The notes under the pieces: model-generated
Told to the model about the DNA's origin: nothing
The model's database searches: none
Seen by the model: the letters and a program-made list of their open reading frames with translations, nothing else
Position numbers and translations under genes: made by a program
Source of the DNA: Adenanthera pavonina
Taxonomy: Eukaryota > Streptophyta > Magnoliopsida > Fabales > Fabaceae
Assembly: GCA_026686845.1 (NCBI GenBank)
Contig: JAIVEN010000002.1
Coordinates: 26,076,001 to 26,140,000 of the forward strand
Length of the DNA: 64,000 bases
Direction of reading: 5' to 3'
Part shown: piece after piece, positions 24,309 to 37,279 of the stretch
How the letters are laid out: each line of letters opens with the position of its first letter
Numbering within the stretch: the stretch's first letter is position 1

Positions 24309-24740
24309 CAATTCACTTAAAATTAGAACATGATGAGTTCAGTGAGGCTAATTATGTGGCTCACAAGTTAAATAGATTAGCACAAGGTTCAGAGAGTGAG
24401 TTCTGCACCTTTGATCATGGCGTTGGATGATGAAAGAGTGAGGTAATCTTTAGCAATTCACTTAAAATTAGAACATGATGAGTTCAGTGAGGCTAATTAT
24501 GTGGCTCACAAGTTAAATAGATTAGCACAAGGTTCAGCGAGTGAGTTCTGCACCTTTGATCATGGCGTTGGATGATGAAAGAGTGAGGTAATCTTTAGCA
24601 ATTCACTTAAAATTAGAACATGATGAGTTCAGTGAGGCTAATTACGTGGCTCACAAGTTAAATAGATTAGCACAAGGTTCAGAGAGTGAGTTTTGCACCT
24701 TTGATCATGGCGTTGGATGATGAAAGAGTGAGGTAATCTT
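24309..24740 (+). repeat. Tandem repeat, three copies of 145 bp, derived from an RNase H-like domain
   Basis: Near-identical units start at about 24311, 24456 and 24601. On the plus strand the first reads ...EANYVAHKLNRLAQGSESEF. This resembles the EAN-x-VAH-x-LA ending of plant reverse-transcriptase-like RNase H domains (RVT_3), as found in L1-type LINEs and domesticated relatives. Because 145 is not a multiple of three, the frame is lost between units, so it is not a longer protein repeat. It lies just upstream of ELO copy 2. Confidence 0.75.
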
Positions 24741-27700
24741 TTGCACATAGATTCTCTTTTGATTTATAGATTCGTTTCCTTCAACCAAAAAAATTAGAAC
24801 ATGATATAATACATCATCGCTTGCGCATTCAGGGGTGATCCAAAAGAAAAAAATGAAAAATCACAGGGACTCAGCCCTGTGCAGCGCAAGGGATTTTTAT
24901 TTTTTTCCATTAATATTTTAAAATTTTATTTAAATATATAATTTTTATTTTATTATATTGATCATTCAAATGAATTTTATTAAAAAATAAAATTTTATAA
25001 TCTCTTATCCGTCCGTCTAATACATTAGAAAATTAATGAGTTGAAAAAAATAATTTAGTTAAGAAAATTCGTATCAATTTCTTTAATATCTAAATTATGT
25101 CAAAAAATATAAAAAAATTGAAAAGTGTAAAAAGAAGAGAAGACGTATAGCAATACTATTAATTTTGTTATTTATATAAATATAAAGAATAATTTTTCAT
25201 CATTAGCAATTAATGGGTAAGGATTATGAAAAAAAATGTTTGAAGATTTAATTAAATAGAACATTTATCTGACAAATAATTGTGGATAACCAACACACAC
25301 AATTGGTGAAGTTAAAGGATGAGAAGCGGGTAGGAGATAGAACCTTTACCCTACCATTCATATTAAGTAATTTTGTCAAATCCCATAAATTTAATTGGCC
25401 CAAAAAAAATGAGAAGCTGAAGATCATAACATTTTCTCATTATTATAAAAATTTATTGCAATTGTTGATTGTTGATTAATCTTATCCATAGAACTACCTT
25501 CTCTTGTTTTTTTCCCCCGATGTTACGTATGAGATGGAATAATAACGTTCAAATGCTTTCTTTATTCATTTAATTTTATGAATTTTGATTGACATTGACG
25601 CTAAGAGGACGTTCCAGCCCAATGCATACCCATGTGGCCTCCCCATACCACAATTTCCGATTCGCACAAGCCACCGAGCCACCAACCACCCAATGTGTAC
25701 AGGAACCACAATTTCACAATATACAACATTATATATATATATATGTCTCTTCACAATTTTGGATTCAATTCACAATTCATTACATCTTCACCTAACAATC
25801 TTAAGACGTTCATCCTTTTTATATTTTTAAGAAATGTTACGCCTTTAAAATTTTTGAATTATAAAATTCTCATTTCACACTTTTCGTTAAATAAACTAGA
25901 TTTTTTACCCAATTAAGTTATTAATTTTCCATAATGCTTTTTTTTGCCAGATATTTTTCAACAATGCTAAACCCACAATTTTATTATAAATTTTAATGCA
26001 TATTCAATTCAAATTCATTTAAATTTCAACCAACCCAAATTAATATTTTACTCAAATTCAATTAATCAATAAGAGAAAGAATAAAGTCGGAGATAAGCCA
26101 AATATACTATTTCTATGTCATTAGCTTCCCATAGTTTTTTAAAAGTTGGAAATTTTACAAAAAAAAAAAAAAAGGAAAGCAAGACACCAATCCATGTCGC
26201 CAATGGGAGTAAAAGTAAAAATCCAAAGAAAAGAAAACGTCTCGTGTTCTAATTTATATATATATATATATTCATAATTAATTATAGGGAAATTTTCACT
26301 TAAATACCAAGAAAAGAAGATATTTTTTAAAAAGTGCTCAATTCACCTAATTCCAAAAAAATATCTTATTTTATAAGTAAAAATAATATATTTGCAAGTG
26401 AAATTATCTTCTTTATAAATGACCTGTAAATTTTTCTATTCACTTATAAATATAATATTATCACTTACAAATATATTATTTTCACTTGTAAAATAAGGTA
26501 TTTTTTGGAATTAAGTGAATTGGGATACTTTTTTACAAATATCTTTTTTGTTGGTATTTAAGTAGAATTTTCTCTTAATTATAACTGAATGGTTGGCAAA
26601 AAAAAAGGGAAGAGAAAAATGTGGTGAGGGGTACGTGTAACATGCGACGAGTGGGATGATTGAGCATGGTCATTGATCAATGGTAGATAGAGTTACCAAT
26701 TACGTTGCTTAAAATAAATAAAAAAATGTTTATTTATGGATTTTGATTGATATTGATGCTAAGAGTTCCAGCCCCATGTGGCCTCCTCATACCACAATTT
26801 CATATTATACATTACATATATATATATATATATATCTTCACAATTTTGGATTCAATTCACAATTCATTGCATCTTCGCCTAACAATCTTAATATGTTCAT
26901 TCTTTTAGTATCAAAATTATGTCAAAAAATATTAAAAAATAAAAAATTGAAAAATGCAAAAATGGAAGAGAAGACATATAGCAATATTATTATGTTGCGT
27001 CAGGCTGGTGGAAGTGATTTTAAAAAAAGTGAAAATAAAAGTGGGAGTGTTGTTCAAAAGTGTATTTAGTATGATAATAAAATCATATATATTTTTTTTA
27101 TAGGAAATGTACATTCATACTATTAAATTACCAAAATGACCTCCTCAAAAAAAAATTTTCATTCTGAAATGTTCATTGTCAACCTCTAGCAACTAGAAAT
27201 TCATCCACATCCAGCCACCTACACCTCCGACCGCCCAACCTTCAGCAACCTCTAACCACCAGAAATGAAACCAAATCAAAACCACAAGAACACAAAGTGA
27301 ACAAAATCAATTTCCTCACAACCAAAAAGCCAATCTTAATCGTGCTAAGAACCTAGATCTAAGAACAAATCTAAAAAATCAAAACCACCACACCACCAAA
27401 AACAATGGAATGTGCCTGCCCCATCTCCAACTACACTCACCCAAAATCATCTCAAACACCACCATGGTGAGATGTTAAAAGAGGAGGTAGAAGGAGACGG
27501 AGGCGAAAGGTTGGTGGTTAGTCAGAGAATGATGAGAAGAAGAAAGAGGAAGAATATGATGGCGGTGAGTCCTTCTTCATTGTCGCCATTGTCTTCGTCC
27601 ACTATCCTTGCCGTTGCCATCACCGTCATCTCTATCACCATGCTCACCGTCATCTCTATCCACAATCCTTGTCGTCACTGTCCTCACCATCCTCCTTATC

Positions 27701-28175
27701 ACAAGAGGTGGCTTAATAGGAAGGGGTAAAATAGTCCCAAATTTAGAATTCCATGGAAGTGGTAGAGCAAGGAAGCTAATTCTGTGGTTTTTGATGAAAG
27801 TGGCTTTCATTGGGAAACCAAATAATGCAAACCAGACATGCTAAATTGTGAGTTCCTTGTACACTTCTATGGAAGTGGCTTAGATTCCATAGAACCAAAT
27901 AGGGCTTTAATTTTATTATTTACATAAATATAAAGAATAATTTTTCATCATTAGCAATTAATGGGTAAGGATTATGCTAAAAAAAAGTTTGAAGATTTAA
28001 ATAGAACATTTTTCGGACAAATAATTATGGATAACTCACACAATTGGTGAAGTCAAGAGAGAAGATGAGAAGCGGTTAGGAGGCGGGGCATTGAACTACC
28101 ATCCACACTATGTGGTTTTCTTCAATCCCCGTAAGTTTGATTGGTCCCAAAAAAAATGAGAGGCCAAATATCATA
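24741..28175. other. Gene-free duplicated spacer with MITEs and an insertion at 26992-27902
   Basis: 24870-25560 matches 18880-19500. 25585-25810 is repeated at 26740-26890 ('gtggcctcc', 'ttcacaattttggattcaattcacaattcat'). About 26992-27902 is an insertion relative to 19135-19150 and 25150-25165. Its right end 'gaaccaaatagggct' and adjoining TTA are Tourist-like, but the left end does not match. Its interior (27180-27740) is CA-rich with frames open on both strands and no recognisable protein. (AT)n at 26256-26271 and 26817-26834. Confidence 0.5.
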
Positions 28176-28440
28176 CTACCTCTCGTCCTATATATAGGAT
28201 CTTTTATCCTGATCCTAAATATAAGACTTTTTACAATATACAAGGTAGTATTTATTATATATTTCCAGAAAAGTGTCCCTATTTAATGTATCCAAAAAGA
28301 AAGAGAGAGAGATTAAATAAGGATAGTTTTGAAAAAATGTTGGGATTTTCGGAGAAATCGAGGTAGTTAATTAGTTTTAATTTCAATTCTTAATCCGCAT
28401 GATTCGATTAAAAGGGTCTTATATTAAGGATCAGAGGAAG
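28176..28440. mobile_element. Stowaway-like MITE
   Basis: 265 bp, beginning CTACCTCTCGTCCTATATAT and ending in the matching inverted form (...ggatcagaggaag). Flanked by TA on both sides (28174-28175, 28441-28442), as for Tc1/mariner-derived Stowaway MITEs. Empty sites exist in the paralogous spacers near 19357 and 25427 ('atcataacatttt'). Confidence 0.75.
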
Positions 28441-31400
28441 TAACATTTTCTCATTATTATGAAAATTTATTAGAGTGTGTTAATTGTCGATTAATTTTAC
28501 CCATAGAACTACCTTCTTTTGTTTTTTCCCCCGATGTTATGTATGAGGTGGAATAATAACGTTCAAATGCTTTCTTCATAATTTCTTCAATACATATAGG
28601 TTATAGCGTCTATATATATATATATATATATATATGGATCAGGTCACAGTGACGGTAATTTAAGGCACCACCCTTTTCATAAATTAGAGCGTACAAGAAT
28701 AAATTTGTTAAGCTCGAAATTAAAAGAATCGACTAAAATGTATTAAGCAAATTGTAATATATATGACCTTTTTTCTTCAAATCCTTAGCAAATATCATCA
28801 CCAATAATCTGTTTGTTTTGAAGAGAATCAACAACTTGTAGTAAATAATTGATTAATGGCCAAACGCATCTAACATTATTGAATTTTTATACATCAGGAC
28901 CCTTTATACTCTTCATCTTCATACCAAGACATGCAACTTGGAAGAAATATGAGGAAAACGCGTAAACAGTGACAGCCCAAAAAAGGAGATTTATATATAA
29001 TAACCACATATCCTACTTGAGTATTAATGTTAATTTGGAATAATTCAAATTTTGACCAACCTGTCTTATTATTGCAGATCTTCATTTTCCATCCTTCCCC
29101 ATCGTGACCAACCTACTACTCCACTTTACTTTTATGCAGAATAATTGATTGATGATCTATTGAAACTTGAAAGTAGTCCTGGAGCTTGAAACTTTGGCAC
29201 CCTTGAAATTAGCATCATTTTTAGCGAGCCAAATTCATGGAGAATGAACAATTAAAATTTTAAGTAAAAATATTTTATTATGATATTTAGATTTAATTTA
29301 TTTAATTTTATCTTTTATCTCTAAAGCATTCTATCTTGCAAATTAGAATGTTTTAGAATATCTTAATTTTTAAGAAATTTTTAAATGAGTGATATTATTG
29401 CAATTTTTGTAGATTGAGTGTTTAGGTTAAATAATTTTCTAATTTATTAGATTGTGCCAATATTTTATAAAGTTTCATTGGATTCTATAAATAACTATCA
29501 TTATAATTTAAATTTCAGATAAAATTGACAGAAATTGAGTTGTCCCTAGATCTTTTTCTTTTTCTCCATTCTTTCTATCAATCCTCTTTCTACCTTCTCC
29601 TTCTTATATCATAAACGGTATACAAAGTAATGCAAATACGAGAAGAAATTTGAAAGTGAAACTTTTATTAATTTTTTCTGTCTTCTTATCCATAAAATAA
29701 GATGGCAGTGAAAATAAAAGAAAATAAAGAGAATTTTAGCTAGAACCTACAAACAAACGACATGTAGGTGTGTGACTATATTAATATTAATTTTCGTGTG
29801 GGTAGAAGTGAGAGAAGCATTTGGCGTGGGTGAAAACGCAAGGTGTGTGAAAAGTGAGAGGTGTGTGCCCAAGAGCGAATGACGTGAGGTTGTGTAAGAA
29901 AAGTCAGAAAGTATTATAGTGTAAAATATTGTCAAGAGTGAATAATAGAAATTTTTCTTTCACCCATGTCCCTCCTTTTCTATTTAAAGTTTTCTCAAGT
30001 TCTTTTATAGATATATATAAATTTCAATAAGTTAGGAAGCATGTAATTAGTTACAAAGCCAGCTAGAAGCAAATATATTCATACAAAATAATATTAATAC
30101 AGCCTTATGTCTCCTTAACCAAAATTATATATTAAAGTTGTGGCACAATGAAGACAGTTCAAACATGACATCCTTGGCTATATAATATTAATACAGCCTT
30201 ATGTCTCCTTAATCAAAATTATATATTCTTTTTTCTTTTTTTTGGAGGTATAAGTTTCGCTTTTTTCCTTTGGGCCATACGAAATATTAGTACGTTTTTT
30301 CAATAGAACTTTTACGGAATGCTGCACGGAAAGCGTCAATCATGTCAAAATTCTCAATCCAGTATTATTGCCCACCAACAATGGTTGGATTTTCGTTTAT
30401 CTTAATTTTTTATTTGTCCTTGCTAAACTACTATTAAATAAAAAAAGACAACAATGATTAAGTAGTGCAGCATTTATTTATCAAAAAAAAAAAACCTGAG
30501 TGCTACCCAAAAAAAATTATTTATCAAAATTATATATAAATGAAAAACATTTGCATCAAATGCTACATTTTATTTGGCAAGGTGAAGGAGTAGCCGTCGG
30601 ATCAGATCAAGGTACAATTATAAAAGGAAAAACATGTTCACAAGTCCAAGACATAAAAGCTAATTTTGCGGTATAAATTGAATCCTCATTTTCACAATAG
30701 TGCTTTGAAGTGGGTTCAGGATATGACGTGGAATGCACGAGACACTAATAAGGAGGTAATGGCTAACAGGTCAGCAGCTCCATTAACCCTACGAGGAATG
30801 AAGAGCTCCACATCAACGCCAGCACAGCTATTGAGAAGCTGCTAATTTTCAGTTACTTATTGTCATCAACATTAGTTGAATTTACCTTAATTTATCTTAA
30901 TTTACCTTTCTCAAGTCACTTTTGAAGGCATATGATTTGAACCAATTCAGAAAGAAATTACAAGTAAATAAGCAATGCGCCTTTTTTTTATTAAAAAACA
31001 TACTTCCCTCAAAATCAAGGTGAAACATTTTTAGTTAAAATATTCATTCATTTGGTAAACTAATTTGAATTAAAAGCTTCAATGAATCAAATGTGTGCGA
31101 AAAAAGAATTATAGACTATTTAAATCCATATTATTGTGAAGATTTTGAATGTTTGTGTAAAATATTTTTTATCCTAGAGTTGAGTCATCTTTTCTATTTA
31201 TGTTATTTAATTAATTCTAGAGTTTGAGTTTTACTCTTGTATAAATACTCCCTTGGTGAAAGAATAAAATAGTTACTATCAACTTCTCATTCCTTTTTTT
31301 CTCTCAAATTATCTCTATTCCATACTTTATTCTCTCTATTTTTTACTTTATTTCACAACATATTATCAATATGATTTCACTTAAAGATATGAAGTATGTT

Positions 31401-32500
31401 CTCTTTACTTGCTATATGATATCTATTATCAAGTTCTTTATCATCATCATCATTATCATCTTCTAAATTAATTATTTATAGTGACTTTGAGTTAATTTTT
31501 TTAATAAAGAAAATATATGTTACATCTCAAAGTATGAGGTAATTTAATTAAAATGTCACATTTAGAAGTATGGACACAATTTAATTTCTTTACTAATTAG
31601 ATCTTAGAATTATCCTCACAAAATACAAAATAAATCATGAAAATAATAATATAATATATATATATATAACATTGGAAAAATCACAAATAAATACCAAGTA
31701 ATGAAATTAATTTCAATTTGACAAGTAGAGTATCTGAGTGTTAGTTCAAAATTATATACCTCATGTGCTGAACATTAAAAAGTGATTTGAGAATAATTAC
31801 CAAGGCCCCATAACCTTTTGGATTGTCGAGAGAATATGGAGTATATATTACGTATCCATTATTCCCAAGATATATCTAAACAGATTTTAATGTTGAAATT
31901 TATTAAAACAAATTTAAACTTTGCTATTTATAAGCTTTTTAAAATCCCACCCTGTCACTTTAATCTGTCTTTTCGGATTGGGAGAAGATGATGAGAGTTT
32001 GAGAGAGCGAGTTTAAGGAAAAGATGAAAGAGGGAGTGGTTGAGAACTTGAGATAGAAAGGTGAGGGAGGTCAGCATACAGAAAAGAAAAGAAGAGGATT
32101 TATTTTTCAAAATAATTTTTTGAATTCTAGCCAAAACACACAAAAAAAATTATAGAAGCTTGGCCCGTTTACCTTTTTCTTCTTTTGGGCCATACGAATG
32201 TGGAATGCTGCACGGAGAAAGCGTCAATCATGTCAAAATTCTCAATCCAATATTATTCTCCATCAACATTTGTTGGATTTACGTTTATCTTAATCTTTTA
32301 TTTGTCCTTGCTATACTAGTATTAATTAAAAAAAAAAAAGACAACAATGATCAAGTAGTGCAGAATTTATTTATAAAAAAAATATTTATCAAAATTATGT
32401 ATAAATGAAAAATACTTGCATAAAATGCTACATTTTTCAAATTCCACACGTCCGATTTTTATTTTTACCTTTCTAATATAGAAGTCATGGTTTGATGGTT
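28441..32500. other. Gene-free spacer made of partial duplications
   Basis: 28443-29190 continues the copy of 19360-20050. 29630-30020 matches 21370-21570, with an extra piece at about 29735-29920. 30130-30190 matches 16265-16315. 30300-30500 matches 32200-32380. 30570-30800 matches 41685-41820 ('gtggccgtcggatca', 'gaggtaatggctaacagg'). 31735-32160 matches 43440-43760. (AT)n at 28612-28634. I see no gene here. Confidence 0.55.
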
Positions 32501-32518
32501 CATAAAAGAATTCATTTT

Positions 32519-33346
32519 TTATTTTCTGCCAAAAACAAGAAATTATATTACTGAAAACAATAGTACATACAGAAACAAGCCCAATAACAAAAGGAAGACA
32601 CAACCAACCCAACTTGAAAAGAACCCTATCCGATAACAGAAACACACCATGTCACCACTCAGCCTTTGGACCATCAAAGGTCACTCAACCCACTAGCATC
32701 CACAGATAAACACATGAGAAAAAACGGCAACAAAGTAACAAACACTTGCACAAGCAAAAAACCCAAAAAACAAAAAAAGGAAGACACCCCCAACCTAGCC
32801 AAACACAAAAGTGGAACATGCGGTTGCCTCGCCGAAAAGAAACAAAAGCACCATCAGAATCGGAGATGTTGGCCCCGAGAGCCATCCATTTTTGAACCAT
32901 CTCCTTAAACATCAAGTCTTCCTAGTCAAGAGTAGATTTCAAAGATATTCCATGCGTGAACCACATAGAAAAACTGCTATTGAAGCAAGCAAACACCTAA
33001 ACCTCAAATTGAGTCTCCTCACCAATCTATTAGGTTTGGTCATCGCTGGAGGAAAAGAGCTACGTATAGAAGACAAGTGTCCCTATCCGCTCTATTCACT
33101 AAGCCCTCCGATTTATATGGCTGATGGCAGCAACAAGAGGGACCAACCATCCTCCCACAAACCCCAGAAAAAAAATAGTTACAAACAAAAGGAAAGAAAC
33201 TCACATACATCATGGTTGCCCCCTCCTCCATCGAAGGCCAGGGAGAGAGGTGCTATGAAACTCATCGCTTAAAAGCAAGTCAAGTGTTTAGACTCTTTTC
33301 AGGGGAGAGCATTTGAAACTCTTCGAAGGAGAGCATTTTAAGCATT
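32519..33346 (-). mobile_element. Retroposed segment (LINE-type or processed transcript) with 18-bp target duplication
   Basis: 828 bp flanked by 'cataaaagaattcatttt' (32501-32518) and 'cataaaataattcatttt' (33347-33364), one mismatch. On the minus strand it ends in a 3'-UTR-like stretch ('gcagaaaataaa') against the left copy, as expected for target-primed reverse transcription. Frames at 32685-32915 and 33040-33231 show no recognised domain, so the parent is unknown. A LINE with a large deletion is the simplest reading. Confidence 0.55.
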
Positions 33347-34342
33347 CATAAAATAATTCATTTTAATAGCAAAAAAGAAAGTAATAAGCCTAAACTAAAG
33401 CTTTCTTCTCCTCTCAATATACTCTCTTTATTCCCTATTATAAATCATGTTTAGATGATAATCCAAGAGGTGATACGCCATGGCAACACCCTAAATTCTT
33501 GGTAATTACTCCCCTACGTCACTCTTGAATTCTTTTTTTGGCCAACAAAACAATCCCATCCCATCCTAGTATCCATATAAAGGAGGAAAAAACACTGTTC
33601 ATTAGCCACAACAACAAATTAGGCTTTGTGCAAATGGCTTCCTTAATGATGTGTCTTTGTTGCGGTGTTGATCTTTGCCATGTGCATCTTCAAAATTTTT
33701 CAGCTCTCTAGTCCAATTCTGTCAGCTCCATTTGGCTTCGTGTAACTGAAACCCTATATTTTTAGCTTGCTAGACCATTCCCTTCTGCCACATGAATTAT
33801 CCCAGTGGATTTCAAAATTTTTAAATCCTCATTTTCTCTCGTTAAGGTGGGAGATTCCAAAATATTCATTGCTCTATGGATTTCAAAATTCAAAATTGCA
33901 AAATGCAATCCCTTGATAAGAGTAAAAACATGCACGACTTCTCTCTTTCAGAGTGCAATGAAAATTCCCTCTTCCCCTTCTCTTCTAGTGACATCATCTC
34001 CCTTCTTCTCCAAGAAGCCAAAGGTGGAAGAAAACATGAGTGAAGCTGGATAGAGCATATAAAGAACTAGATGAAGTACTCCTACTTAAAAGTTGAAGCT
34101 ATGTTCCCTTCCACTAAACCCAATCAGTAACTAGAAGATGTATGGAATTCTCTCTTTTTCTCTCTGTCTCTATTGATTTCTCCTTCATTATGTTTCCAAT
34201 AAGTGGTTCTATTTGTCAATTCTTTTCCCCTATTTTCTCACTACACCATCTCCTACTTCTCCTTCTCTAAATTTCTATATAGTGGGATTCTAGGCTTTGC
34301 TCCATTTCCACTCCCCTATCCTCTTCTTCCTCCATCTTTGCA

Positions 34343-37279
34343 ATGCCTTCCTCTTCCTCCAATGTATGTACCAAAGAATCTACCAAAATTGATACCTCTT
34401 TGTTAACACTCACCAAGTCCTTCCATGATGACGAGCTTTGGGCCACTTCCTCCTTCGGCGTTCTTTCCTTTCACAACTTTCCTTCCAAAACCTTCAACCT
34501 CCAAGTAAGTATTCTACTTCCTTTTCATTTCTATATTCTAAAGTCAAATTTTCGATAATTGTTTCAGAGGGGTAAAATGTGGTTCTTGGGATTTATTGAT
34601 GTAGAAACTCTTAAATCTTTATGAAACAAGGGCATATTACTAGTTAATTTTATTTTCAGTTTCTTTTTCTTGATAATCGTGGTTAAGATTGTTGGGATTT
34701 CAGCACACAAACGCAGCAAAAATTTAAAAATTTAATCTGAAATTCCTCTTGAGGATTCATCGCTTTTGTTTAAGCCAAATAGAAAGATAAGATACATACA
34801 TGTGGCCAATTTAAAACCCAGCATTTATGCTTTCTCTATTGAGTGATTAACTATATCAAAATGAACAACTATCACGAGCACCCACTCTCTATGGTATTCA
34901 CATGAACAAGAACTCAACGAACATTGTGCTAACACCTCGAACATTGAACATCTTTATGTTCTTATCCTCCTTGAAACACACGACGTTCGTGTGAAGAAAA
35001 GATTGCCTTAATTTAATATAAAAGGCGTTATGTTTCTTTTTCACTCTCTCTAGGTGGTGTGTTTAATAAAAAACTAGAGAAGTAGTAAGTGGAATAAGCT
35101 ACAAAAATATGAAATACTTTTGAGACTCCTAGTTCTTTCTATTTATAGAGGGATGTGGCTTGTTTTTTAAATCAGTTATATTTAATTTAAATACATTATT
35201 TAAATTAAATATTGGTTTATCTCCAAGATAGTTTAAATTAATTCAAACATTAATTAAAATACTTTATTTAAATTAATCCTTACTTGTTTTCTTATCAAGT
35301 AAGTTTAAATTAACATTAATTTAATTATCAATTTAAATACTTTATTTAAATTGATTTATCCATTAATTTAAATTTATATAATTCAAATTAGATTATATCT
35401 AATTTAAATATATAATTTGAATTAATCCACATATATTATTTAAATTAATTTCAATATTTGTCTAATTTTAATCTACCATGTAAATTAAATCAAACATTAC
35501 CTTTATTTAATTTAAATAACACATATATAAACTAAATGAAATATATATATATCACATATATATATCAAAATTAATAACATATATCTTATATATATGTATT
35601 AATTTCTCTTACCACCTTCTGAAAAAAAGATAAATTATTATTTTATTGTTCAACAAAATAATATCCTCCTAATCAAATTAGGAGACCTTCTAGAATATTC
35701 CTATTACTAATAGAATATAATTTTTTTATTTTAAATAAGAGAATTTCTAGAATATTCTATCATAAAATAAGAAAATCTCTAGAATTGAGAGATACATTGA
35801 ATGAGGACATTTTTCTAGGTATAATAAATCTGAATATTCTAGTTACATCATACTTATTCTTGTGTCTAACCCCATAGGTTTATATAATGTTGGTAGTGGA
35901 CTCGAAATTTCTTTCAACCTACAAATCATAAAAAGTCTCTAATAAAACATTATGATTACCCAAATTATACGAAAATCAGTGATCCAATACAACCTAGGCT
36001 ATAGTATGTATCATGTCCCTTTTGTCATATGATATCTAGGTTAAGTATGAGACATGGAATCATCACCCTCATATTGTTTAACCATGCTTTCACGATCTTG
36101 AGCTCGACTGACTAAACAAATGAAACCTTCTTTTCATTTGAGTGCGGCTATACATTTCTTAGTCTTACTCTATCATGAGGTCCAGAGATATCTCTTTTAT
36201 ATTAAGAGGGACAAATTTCATCTTGATCGCTCAACATCCACCCTATGGATCCCACTATATCTGAACATAACCCACATCAACACTTAGTTAAATAGTGACT
36301 TTTGATTATCCCAAGACACAATGTTCCTCATGTAGAAATCTATGGAGGTCTCAGGTATGAGGGTTAAATAACAAAACTATATATGAGATAAGTTGATGAC
36401 TTGGATTCATGTAACTATCTCATAGTGGATCGATCCAGCACCTTGGTCTTCAACAATATACACCTTGGTCTTCAACAATATACCTATGATCTTAATTTAT
36501 ATCTCCATACATGATTATTACATAATCATTAATCAAGATCATATTAGTCTTAATTCATTATTATTCCCAAAATAATGATTGACCAAGGACATTTAGAATA
36601 ATTATATTATTATATAATTATTCATAAATTCTATTATAAAGAAAACATGCAAATAATATAATAGATATAACAAAATTCTTTTAACAAAGATAATATTTAA
36701 ATCTAAACGATTGGCCTAGGGTACAATCTCCAACATTGATCACTTTCCAGATTTCATTTCATCTTTATAAAGTTTTATTATGATCACATGAGGTACTTGG
36801 CTGAGCGCAAATTTGAAGCACTCATGGAACATGTTTCCAAGAAAAGAGTAGGCTTTGAAAGAGTCTCTTGCATAATATGTATATCAGTCTTCTGTTTCTT
36901 GTGTCTTAATAGAATTACTTATGATTTTAGTTGAATTTCTAGTTTTCTGCCAATGGAGAGATAGAATTGTAGTAGGCACACTAGATTTAAATCAGTGCCT
37001 TAGCCTACAAGATGAAATTTCTGGAATGACACCTAAGGTAGTTATTTATAAACATTGGTATATGAATATCCACACACACACACATGTATGTTATGTATGT
37101 AAATTAGAACCATTCTTTGGTTGCTAATTTGTATGACGTTGCATCCATTTAAGCAGGTAATTGGATCTGATGTCACAAGGGCATACCTTAGTAATGTATG
37201 TGTTGGTAAAGAGTTACAAAGAAAAGGAGTAGGCTATGTTCTTCTTGAAAAGGCAAAGTTGGTTGCTCATGATTGGGGT
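34343..37279 (+). pseudogene. GNAT-family N-acetyltransferase gene fragment, disrupted
   Basis: Four exon remnants in order: 34343-34504 (...HDDELWATSSFG), about 36782-36874 (DHMRYLAERKFEALMEHVSK), 36945-37037 (RIVVGTLDLNQCLSLQDEI) and 37157-37279 (AYLSNVCVGKELQRKGVGYV). The last holds the acetyl-CoA-binding Q/R-x-x-G-x-G motif (QRKGVG). This is the layout of plant plastid GNAT proteins as I know them. Defects: no AG before the second remnant, a missing base at its NGE-D junction near 36957, and no trace of the C-terminal YVHV-type exon. A 2-kb LTR-like insertion splits its first intron. It probably moved here as Helitron cargo. Confidence 0.8.
34690..36735. mobile_element. LTR-like insertion (solo LTR or non-autonomous LTR unit), 2046 bp
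   Basis: The ends TGTTGG and CCAACA are the inverted termini typical of LTRs. It interrupts the first intron of the GNAT fragment. The interior is non-coding, with a degenerate 'ttaaattaattt' stretch (35160-35520) and a tandem 'caccttggtcttcaacaatata' pair at 36441-36484. Flanks (aagat, ttgat) give only a weak target duplication. Orientation may be minus, since 'tgttggagattgtaccctagg' read that way looks like a plant LTR start. Confidence 0.5.

Noticed and set aside
24309..24740. CRISPR-like array
   Set aside because: The three 145-bp units are contiguous without unique spacers, and the genome is a plant nucleus.
27412..27844. Overlapping open frames on both strands
   Set aside because: The CA/TC-rich composition keeps stops rare in all frames; products are low-complexity and not conserved in the paralogous spacers.
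32811..33272. 153-residue plus-strand frame
   Set aside because: It lies antisense within the retroposed segment, and its Lys/Pro/Ser-rich product has no recognisable domain.
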